Shown here one piece after another: positions 55,854-64,000 of a stretch of 64,000 nucleotides of DNA. Position 1 is the stretch's first letter. Every line of letters begins with the position of its first letter. Both the position numbers and the translations under genes were made by a program. Source of the DNA: Serripes groenlandicus (lineage: Eukaryota; Mollusca; Bivalvia; Cardiida; Cardiidae); NCBI GenBank assembly GCA_031761405.1, contig JASEVX010000367.1, forward strand, positions 97,156 to 161,155, in the 5' to 3' direction. The notes under the pieces were generated by a model. It was not told where the DNA came from. It saw only the letters and a list, made by a program, of their open reading frames with translations, and searched no databases.

Positions 55854-56846
55854 GAACTCGACAGTTCCGGGTCGTCGACAATTCCGGGTCAAATTTGGAA
55901 AAAAATGTTTAGTATTCGAGAATGATACAGTATTTTGACAATTTGATTATCAAGTCATATTCCCCATTAGCTTGGCTAGTTTCACTTCGATTTAGGACGT
56001 TGTCATTTCAAGAACGGATGTCGTAATCTCGAATCACATGACTGCATCGATTCCCGCGAAAGCAAAATCTCAATATTTTTATTTACCTATCACAGCGTAA
56101 ATTGCTGATTGTATCCATAATTTCAGTAATACAGTTATGTATTGCACATACATGTATAGGTTATTTACTACTGAACAAGATATATATATTTTATTGACCT
56201 GTCGAAGTTGTTTATGCCAAACTAGCGGATAAATTTGACCTAGTTCACATACGACACTTTCGGGTCAGCCAAAAGGAATTTCTCAAAATTATTAATTTAT
56301 TAGTAAAACTATTTTGGGAATTTTTTAAGAATAATTTAAAGCTTATGGTGATAAATCAATGTTAAAAATGTGTTAATAAAATTTACATTTTTTGTCAAAT
56401 ATGACTTATTAGTTGGTTGAAAAATTCATCAGTTTTCGTGCACGAAAGTGTGTACTGTAAATATAGCCCCATCACTGTTATGTTTTTCGCGGCAATAGGT
56501 AATTGCAAGTGATATATTTTAGTTCTTTTTTTCATATTATTTAAATAAAAATGTTAAATGAATATCTTGTTATTAAAAAACAGCTGTTTGAGGTTACCCC
56601 TGATAACAGAAATAAACATTTGTCACGTGACCCGGAAATGGCAAGTTCGACCCGAAACTGTCAAATTTACAGCTTGCAATTGCAGACACTAAAGAAACAT
56701 TTTAACAAATTTGTATAATTGTTGAATTATATCATCGTGGGGAGGAAGTATTTGTTTAACATTTTATGTAGTTTTGTTTCTCTCAACTTTCTTTTCAAAG
56801 AGACAAGATTCGTTAATTTGATTACTGACCCGGAACTGTCGAGTTC
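55854..56846. mobile_element. 993-bp element with perfect 20-bp terminal repeats
   Basis: The left end is GAACTCGACAGTTCCGGGTC and the right end is its exact inverse. Related motifs lie inside (GTCGACAATTCCGGGTC at 55873, TTTCGGGTCAG at 56269, GTGACCCGGAAATGGCAAG and TTCGACCCGAAACTGTC at 56627-56662). There is no long open frame, so it is non-autonomous. No target duplication is clear. Confidence 0.8.
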
Positions 56847-57499
56847 ATATATTGTACAAGTATATCATTGTTACTGTATATATACACTATTTAGGCTCAT
56901 TTGAGGACTTAGGAGACACAAGTGGTTAAGTGATCAATGTGAAAAGACTTAGGAGACAAAAGTGGTTAAGTGATGTGAAAACTGCTTTCAAACTTAAGTG
57001 TGTACAATAATTTGTATTGATGATATTATGTATACAAGTTTGTTATTGAAAAGAATGAAGAAATACAATGTATATTGATAAATGAATTTTCCAGATTTTG
57101 TCTTTACTTAGATGGAGCATATGAATGATGCTTTGCCAAAAATGTTATTCAATTAACGCACAAAAACATATGTATATTTGTGTACGTTATGTTATAAATT
57201 GTCTAGTGAATCCATGTCTAACTGACACTTTGCCTTGACGTCATTTATAAAGTTATATTGACATAAAAGTAGTGATGCTACGCCGTTTCTAGGTCTAAAT
57301 TACATGTAAATGGTCAGTTAAGACTGGTGAGACTGCATAAATTGATACATAGGCTCCTCTGAGTCTTCACTGGATACATATGCATTATAACCCCAAATAA
57401 CTTAATGCAGATCAATAATTGCAAAGTATCTATTATAAACAGACTATTTTATTATTCAAATCATAGCACACATATATATTGATAAAGAATGGTTTTGTG

Positions 57500-57750
57500 C
57501 AGACATGTTTACACATCTTGATTTTATTTGTATTGTGCAATCAGTAACTGTATGTATTTTTGTTTCGTTTCAGATCATGGAAATGTTGACGGATTATAAT
57601 GCACAATACGCAATATTACTTGTGAAGAAGATTCATAATGTCAGTGTATCGGACATTTTTACAACCAACCTTTATGTATTGGAAAAGTTGTGGTATATTT
57701 ACTGTTATTTCCGGTTTCGTTTTTAGTTGAATCAGAGAAATAAAAGACAA
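57500..57750 (+). pseudogene. Exon-like fragment before the tandem duplication
   Basis: An acceptor-like TTTTTGTTTCGTTTCAG at about 57573 precedes MEMLTDYNAQYAILLVKKIH, NVSVSDIFTTNLYVLEKL and an early stop. No family is recognised. It may be part of the same decayed gene as 57751-58545. Confidence 0.25.
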
Positions 57751-58545
57751 ATGGCAAGTCCTGGATGCAACAAAACGGGTAGAAAACAAAAACAAAACGA
57801 CGTTAATGACATTCTTCAAAGCTGGTAACAGCAGCGAGTCGTTGTGACAAGTATTCTGAATGAAAGTGTTTATTCTAGTGTAAATGTAACTCGGAAAACA
57901 ATAACGGAATGGAAGGACAAGTATCTAGGAGATATAAACGACACAAATACGAATCAAGGATGCACAATGTCATCTGTTTTTGTTTACTATAATACAGGAA
58001 GATAACTGTAATTAACTAATTACTATGAACAAGACATTCAAGGAAATGATTTTGAGCTATAACACAGCCTTCCAGGAAGACACTTGTACATGATAACTAA
58101 CATTAAGTAGATCATTTTGAACTACATATTGTGTCACACAGGGTGAACATGGCAAGTCCTGGACGCAACAAAACGGGTAGAAAACAAAAACAAAACGACG
58201 TTAATGACATTCTTCAAAGCTGGTAACAGCAGCGAGTCGTTGTGACAAGTATTCTGAATGAAAGTGTTTATTCTGTAAAGGTAACTCGGAAAACAATAAC
58301 GGAATGGAAGGACAAGTATCTAGGAGATATAAACGACACAAATACGAATCAAGGATGCACAATGTAATCTGTTTTTGTTTACTATAATACAGGAAGATAA
58401 CTGTGTAATTAACTAATTACTATGAACAAGACATTCAAGTAAATCATTTTGAGCTATAACACAGCCTTCCAGGAAGACACTTGTACATGATAACTAACAT
58501 TAAGTAGATCATTTTGAACTACATATTGTGTCACACAGGGTGAAC
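57751..58545 (+). repeat. 398-bp tandem duplication carrying a broken frame
   Basis: Both copies start ATGGCAAGTCCTGGA (57751 and 58149) and encode ASPG(C/R)NKTGRKQKQNDVN, DILQSW and stop. Both then contain VTRKTITEWKDKYLGDIN in another frame and end CACACAGGGTGAAC. The stop after QSW is shared, so the frame was broken before duplication. The basic MASPG...RKQKQ start and the KWxDKYL-like helix could come from a transposase, but this is unproven. Confidence 0.75.
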
Positions 58546-58687
58546 CTGTTGATAATTTTGATCAGGCAGATCATTTGTTTTGTTAAATGACCCAAGATGT
58601 AAAAGGTTTGTTAAATGACCCAAGATGTAAAATTTAAAAGTAAAACTGTAAGTTTACTAGCATTTGTCAACAGTAAGAGGCATGAGT

Positions 58688-58808
58688 AAAAAGCATTGTG
58701 ACAAAAGGAGAAATTGCTCGTATGGAGCAATTTCTTCCTCTGCCTCCATGTTTCAAAAAGCCGTCTGCTGCAGAGGCGTCAGAAAGTGTCTATTTGAGGG
58801 AAAGGGTC
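58688..58808 (-). mobile_element. AACCCTTTCCC MITE, truncated
   Basis: GCATTGTGACAAAAGGAGAA, apex TTGCTCGTATGGAGCAA, GCCGTCTGCTGCAGAGGCGT and TTGAGGGAAAGGGT. The left terminal part is missing. It abuts the 5' end of Helentron-like element 4. Confidence 0.8.
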
Positions 58809-58823
58809 ATTGAAATATTATAA

Positions 58824-59183
58824 TTAGCTCCTCTTGCTGAAAGCTAGTCGAGCTTATGTCATGGCGAATTGTCCGTCGTGCATGCGTGCATTCGTTAACT
58901 TTTTGCTTCAAACGACTTCTCCTACTTAACCACTTGGCCAATTAAGATGAAACTTCCTAGGAAGCATCCTCTTAATGTCCTCTTCTAAATTCATTCAATT
59001 TTGGATCCATGCAAAATTCTGGTTTCCATGGCAACCAGATTAAAAAAGTAGGGAAAACTTAAAAAAGCTTCTCCTCTGAAAGTGTCAGGCCGATTTCCAA
59101 ATAATTTTGTAGAAATGTTCCTTGGGTGACCCTCTATCAGATTCCTTCAAGCCAAGTTGATTGGTTGAAAAACATGGTCGCCA

Positions 59184-59216
<33 letters not shown>

Positions 59217-60058
59217 CTATTTGCATTATATGGCTATAGTGAAAACTTAAAATATCTTTACCTCAAAAAGTGTTTGGCAAATTTTCAAATTATTTTGTAG
59301 AAATGTTCCTAGGGTGACCCTCTATCAGATTTCTTCAAGCCATGTTGATTGGTCGAAAACTATGGCTGCCAGGGGGCGGGGCTATTTTGCCTTATATGGC
59401 TATAGTGAAAACCTAAAAAATCTTCTCCTAGGGAGACCCTCTATCAGATCTTTCAAGCCATGTTGATTAGTCGAAAAACATGGCAGTCAGAGGGTGGGGC
59501 TATTTTGCCGTATATGGCTATAGTGAAAACTTAAAAAATCTTCTCCTCCGAAAGTTTCAGACAAATTTTCAAATAATTCTGTAGAAATGTTCCTTGGGAG
59601 ACCTCTATCAGATCCTTCAAGCCATGTTGATAAGTCGAAAAACATGGCAGTCAGAGGGTGGAGCTATTTTGCCGTATATGGCTATAGTGAAAACTTAAAA
59701 AATCTTCTCCTCCGAAAGTGTCCGGCTGATTTTCAAATAATTTTGTAGATATGTTCTTTGGGTGACCCTCTATCAGATTCCTTCAAGCCAAGTTGATTGG
59801 TCAAAAACTATGGCTGCCAGGGGGCGGGCTATTTTGCCTTATATGGCTATAGTGAAAACTTAAAAAATCTTTTCCTCCGAAAGTTTCCGGCTGATTTTCA
59901 AATAATTTTGTAGAAATGTTCCTAGGATGGTCCTCTATCAGATTCCTTCAACAATGTTGATTGGTCAAAAACATGGCCATCAGAGGGCGGGGTTGTTTGA
60001 AGATTTAATTTTTGCCTAATGGCCGTGGAGCGATACTGGCCCTCTTGGGCCTCTTGTT
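58824..60058 (+). mobile_element. Non-autonomous Helentron-like element 4, with tandem array
   Basis: The 5' end is TTAGCTCCTCTTGCTGAAAG, then GAGCTTATGTCATGG. The 3' end has GGAGCGATACT, a hairpin (GGCCC TCTT GGGCC) and TCTTGTTTTT. The array has about six units of 116-167 bp marked TATGGCTATAGTGAAAACTT, CCTCCGAAAGTGTCCGGCTG, AATAATTTTGTAGAAATGTT and GACCCTCTATCAGATTCCTT. One unit carries a 33-nt G run. Confidence 0.8.
59184..59216 (+). repeat. Poly-G run, 33 nt
   Basis: It replaces the short G stretch (AGGGGGCGGGGC) seen in sister units at about 59370 and 59818, so it looks like slippage expansion. Confidence 0.9.
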
Positions 60059-60079
60059 TTTTAAATCTGATCAAAGCTT

Positions 60080-60590
60080 TCTCTGTCTAGATTCCAGAGA
60101 GTACTGGTACATGTTCATAAGAAGAATTAATTTCACAATAAAATTATTTATCACAAAAGGAAAAAGCACATTATGAGATTTAACTTCTGACATAAAGTTT
60201 AAAGATTTTCTATTGCATAATTATTGTCTACAGCCTATATACATTCAAAGGTCAGTTTACTATTTTGTTCTATGTATATTCAAGTTGATATGTACTCATC
60301 ATGCAACAGAATTTACATGTACAAAATATGTCCCCAATTTTTCAATTGTTGAACATAGTAATGGGAAGAAAAGTTTGAAATTTTTAACACAACTGTACAT
60401 TTTGACCTGTTGATTTTTTTGCAGACTTCAAGGATTGGAAGAAATATTTGAACGGAAACAATATCACAGGCTCTTTAAAAAAGTCTTTTTAAAAAAAATT
60501 ACCCAAATTTAACCAATCTACAGCAGACAACTTTGAAAATATCTTTGCAAGCTCACTTTGGTACAGCATGTTTCCTATTTTATTACTCAG
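60080..60590. other. Intergenic, no gene seen
   Basis: AT-rich. The frame at 60213-60413 has no recognisable domain. Confidence 0.5.
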
Positions 60591-60593
60591 TTT

Positions 60594-60870
60594 ACCGTAG
60601 CTCATTCAGTAGAGACACAGGCTGTTAATCCAGGGGTTGTGAGTTCGAACACCAGCTTGGCCTACATTCCTTCCGACATTTGACATGACTACCACCAATG
60701 GGCTTTCAGACTATGTGGAAAAGCAGCCAGTTGCTTGGAAAGTATGTTGTGTGAAGTACTGGTATGAGAAAGCCAAGAAACATATGAGTAGTTGAACTGG
60801 CTGCCGTGATATGACTGAAAGATTGATGAAAATGGTGTTAAACCCCAATTAATCAATCAAACTATTTTGT
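60594..60870 (+). mobile_element. tRNA-derived SINE, complete, (CAAT)n tail
   Basis: Head CCGTAGCTCATTCAGTAGAG, B box GTTCGAACACCAGCTTGGCC, body GAAAAGCAGCCAGTTGCTTG, GTGAAGTACTGGTATGAGAA and GAACTGGCTGCCGTGATATG, then GTGTTAAACCCCAATTAATC and AATCAAAC. Same family as 54043-54335 and 35370-35541. Confidence 0.85.
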
Positions 60871-60999
60871 TCATCTAATACCCTTCTTCTCATTGTATAC
60901 TACATAGGCTGAGTGTAGCCTATGTTTTGGGGTAAAAAGTATCAATTTTGATATATTTTGGTTGTATTAGAGAATTGGACATTGTTGGTTAAGTTACAG

Positions 61000-61135
61000 G
61001 TCAATTTGACAGAAAATCCACAGGTGAAATTTGTCTATCCTTGTAAGCCTGTGTGGCATGCTTAGGCTGATCCGGATCAATACTTTACGCAGAGTCCACA
61101 ATGTTGGTTTGCTCGCAGGACTGCTCAAATTATAG
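61000..61135 (-). mobile_element. GAGCCG-family MITE, right part
   Basis: CAGAAAATCCACAGGTGAAA, GGCATGCTTAGGCTGATCCG and GTTGGTTTGCTCGCAGGACT (GCTCA) match the right half of the family. Confidence 0.7.
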
Positions 61136-61139
61136 GAAA

Positions 61140-62110
61140 ATCTAGTTAACACTCTGGAAGCCGCATGTTTTATTTGAGAATGTTGAAACTTTCTCAGAAT
61201 ATTTGCTTGTATGATATCTAGTCTAAGTTCGAATATGTGTCAGATCCAGTAAAGAACTAGGTCACTTAGCCAAACACTATAGACACTGCATTTTTGTATT
61301 GAGCATTTTGAAACTTTGTCAGAAAGTTTGTCTTGATGATAGGCCAATTTCAAATATTGGTTATTTTGGATAAAACATTAGGGCACTAAGCCAAGTTGGA
61401 GGAAAATCTTGTTAACCCTTTCCCTCCTATTATAGAGGCGTTCTGCAGCAGATGGCTTTTTGAAAACATAGAGACAAAAGAAGAAATTGCTCAAAACGAG
61501 CAATTTCTCCTTTTGCCACAATGTTTTCCACTTTTAGTCATAGGTTATCCATTCAATTATAGAGGTTTTGTATCATTTGACAAAATATGTTCAAAGTCGT
61601 CTGCTGCAGAATTGTCGTATGAGGGAAAGGGTTAATACTCTGGAAGCGGCACTTTTAGCTTGAGCATGCTGAAACTTTGTCAGAATGATTGTTTTTATTA
61701 TATTTATTTTGAATATGGGTAATGTTTGTTAAAAAATTAGGTCACTATGCCAAGTTGTAGGACAATCTTGATTTAACACTTAAGAGACCACAATTTTGAC
61801 TTTAGCGGCTTGAAACTTTGTCAGACAGTTTTTCTTGATGATATACAGGCCAATTTAGACATTGGTCATGTTGAGTCAAAAACTAGGTCCCTTGATCAAA
61901 TTTAAGAAAAATCTTGTTAATGATCTGGAAGCCATGTTTTTAACTCTAGCATGATGAAACTTTACCAGAATGTTTATCTTGATGATATTTAGGCTAACTT
62001 CAAATATGGTCTGGCTAAAAACTAGGTCACTAGGCCAATATTGAGAACTATTTTGTAAACACTCTAGTCACCACATTTCTCTCAAATGTTCCTTGCGTGA
62101 CTCTTTACTA
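61140..62110 (+). repeat. Decayed Helentron-type tandem array without ends
   Basis: Units with AACACTCTGGAAGCC, GAAACTTTGTCAGAATG, TTGATGATAT and AAAACTAGGTCACT recur about every 150 bp (61150, 61274, 61637, 61765, 61920, 62055). These phrases are typical of mollusc Helentron interiors. A MITE interrupts the array at 61412-61635. Confidence 0.65.
61412..61635 (+). mobile_element. AACCCTTTCCC MITE, complete
   Basis: TTAA-bounded. Apex TTGCTCAAAACGAGCAA, very similar to 34998-35227. It is inserted within a unit of the decayed array, so it is younger than the array. Confidence 0.9.
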
Positions 62111-62665
62111 AGAGTGTTAATATTAAGTTGATTCTTTAGATACTATAGATAATAAATAGCTTTGCTACAGGTACTATTTTACCCTTTCTACACTACAGAC
62201 ACATGTTGTCTAATCTTCAACAGATGGATGGTATGAGAAATTTTGACAGTTTTCTCAATGTTTATTCACTTTTAGTTTCATCAATACAGATTTACCAGTA
62301 TCTTTAGTTAAACATTTTCAAATCATCTGCTGTAGAGTTTATCCTTGTGATAAATTACCTATCACAAATGTGTTTGTTTATCTAACTGTATCTACTGTCT
62401 ACAGTTCAAGAGTTTAATTATAGATCTCTGGAAATAAGGTTAACCCTGTCTTAAATAAATGTTTGAACTGTATGCATTTCTGCTTTTTTGTTTACATTTT
62501 TTTAAATTAGGTGACTTGTGTTGTAACTTTCCAAAAAATGGAAAAGGTTATGATAATAGAAAATATCCATCAACAGAGTTAAAAGTGTGTGACTTTTTGT
62601 TGATAGAAATGAGACAGGACAATTGGATTAATTTATTTGTCACTTTGATATTGATCATGGCTTGC

Positions 62666-62872
62666 TTAACCCTTTCCCACATACAGACGCTTTCTGACGG
62701 CTCTGCAGCAGACAACTTTTGAAAACGCTGTAACAAAAAGAGAAATTGCTCGTTTTTTTTGCCACAGTGTTTTCAACTTAATTCAATTATAATACCACCA
62801 TTTATAGTCCTTTTAGGAATATTTGCAAATATTTCATCCGCTGCAGATTTGCAGTATGTGGGAAAAGGTTAA
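62666..62872 (+). mobile_element. AACCCTTTCCC MITE, apex deleted
   Basis: TTAA-bounded with TTAACCCTTTCCCACATACA and TATGTGGGAAAAGGTTAA. The hairpin apex is reduced to TTGCTCGTTTTTTTTGCCAC. Confidence 0.85.
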
Positions 62873-63214
62873 TCCTTTCACAGCAACTCCTGACTTGAAT
62901 TCAATGACATTTTATGGAAAGTTTCACTAACAACTGTTACAGATGTCCATATTATCACCATGTTCCGGTTCGATAATATTTCCCAGAGTTATTACCCTTT
63001 TAATTGCTTTATTATATGACATAGGAAACTTTTGTCTGGGCTATTTCTCAGCAATTACTGACTTTGTATATTATCACCCTGACCTGTAAAATAGTGAGAT
63101 ATTCCACTATATATGCCTATGGACTTAGGGTTATGTTCAAGTGTCCGTATTTGGAAGTGCAGACAACTTAGACGATAAACTCATTGCCCTTTAAGCATTT
63201 TCTTGGACTCTTCC

Positions 63215-63420
63215 AAATTGAAAGCATCAATTTAACACTTACCAGTAATATCTGAATTATGTTTAAATTTACTGACAGAGTGGGAAACAGTGCAAGAAGA
63301 GGTCCAGATTGCTCGTTACGAGCAATCTGAGCTTTTCCTACACAGTTTTCAAATACCTGCTTCGTTAAGTTTTGGGGGAAATGCTGTATTATTGAGAAAA
63401 GGGAATAAGAGACAGCTTTT
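63215..63420. mobile_element. MITE-like hairpin element
   Basis: CCAGATTGCTCGTTACGAGC and AATCTGAGC form a tight hairpin at 63303-63331, flanked by GAGTGGGAAACAGTG and CCTACACAGTTTTC, which are weakly inverse. The ends are unclear. Parts of the flank recur at 63440-63530. Confidence 0.5.
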
Positions 63421-63529
63421 GATTTCTTCAATTTTGAAGGACTTTGACAGCAGACTTCCAAATTAAAAGCATTACATGTAATTCAATTATTATCAGTAAT
63501 GGGTGAATTATGTTTACATTTACTGACAG

Positions 63530-64000
63530 AGTGTATTCACACATAACATAAGGTCGTGTGTATATCACATACAGATAAGCGAATATAACACAATAACATG
63601 TACACATAACGAAATTGAAAATGCACAAGACATAGTCATCGGAACACATCACATAATGTCTGTACTCTTAACGCAATGGAGAATGCACACTACATACGGA
63701 TCGGAAACATCAAGTAATGATCGGTACATATATCGAAATGGTGAATGCACAAGAGATAATACTCGGTATAAATCACATACTCAATTATGCACATAACATT
63801 TGGATAGTGCACAGGGTAGAATGCTTGCAAAGCATCACATAACGAAGTATGCACATGACGAAATCGAGAACAGACAATGTATAATGATCGATATACATCG
63901 CCTAAAGATCGGTACACATAATACATCAAGAAACGAGATGACGCTCGGTACACATCACATAATCAAGTATGCACATAATGAAATGGAGAATACACAAGAC
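63530..64000 (-). repeat. Minisatellite, inverse orientation to 54430-54850
   Basis: Units such as GTACACATCACATAATCAAG, TATGCACATAATGAAATGGA and GAATACACAAGACATAATGA are the complement of the phrases at 54.4-54.8 kb. Longer units of roughly 55-60 bp are visible. It runs off the window end. Confidence 0.75.

Noticed and set aside
55854..56846. 8-bp target duplication for the 20-bp-TIR element
   Set aside because: The flanks CGTACAGT and ATATATTG do not match. A GTACA occurs on both sides but at unequal distances.
63168..63953. Minus-strand frames at the window end
   Set aside because: They follow MITE and minisatellite units and have no domain.

Overview
The window is eukaryotic, AT-rich and dominated by repeats. 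It looks like bivalve mollusc DNA. The evidence is non-autonomous Helentron-like elements that begin TTAGCTC and end in a hairpin plus CTTGTT, tRNA-derived SINEs with (CAAA)n or (CAAT)n tails, palindromic MITEs, and SWIM/YqaJ and MULE proteins of the kind common in bivalve mobile DNA. A dreissenid mussel is my best guess, from the style of the repeats only.

Layout. 0-3.2 kb: a broken SWIM zinc-finger/YqaJ-nuclease gene, split by a Helentron-like element that carries a tandem array. 4.4-6.0 kb: a second Helentron-like element with a higher-order repeat. 6.4-16.5 kb: a very large satellite of about 240-bp units, each holding an inverted pair of a 19-bp motif. The array reverses orientation near 9.95 kb and contains a homogenised block of 128-bp units. 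16.6-17.9 kb: one SINE tail followed by seven tandem copies of its tRNA-like head. 19.8-24.2 kb: a DDE_4 (Harbinger-type) transposase gene split by a 3.4-kb DNA transposon with 8-bp target duplications; that transposon itself contains a Helentron-like element and a fold-back MITE. 24.5-28.9 kb: a probable long-terminal-inverted-repeat MULE with a transposase remnant, plus a third partial copy.

30.2-31.6 kb: a minus-strand FBXL16-like F-box/LRR coding exon with two lesions (an apparent F-box deletion and a stop in place of a conserved Trp), and a separate unrecognised terminal exon. 33-44 kb: no genes, many MITEs and SINEs. 44.7-52.2 kb: the one gene that appears intact, a six-exon trypsin-like serine protease on the plus strand. 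All intron phases match, giving 293 codons with a signal peptide, an Arg activation site and a complete His/Asp/Ser triad. 53-64 kb: SINEs, a DNA element with perfect 20-bp terminal repeats, a 398-bp tandem duplication, another Helentron-like element and minisatellites of one family in opposite orientations.

The only ordinary host loci supported are the protease, the FBXL16-like exon and the orphan exon. Everything else is mobile or satellite DNA, and its nesting allows insertions to be ordered in time. Coordinates of degenerate repeats are approximate. Family names rest on reading alone, without database searches.
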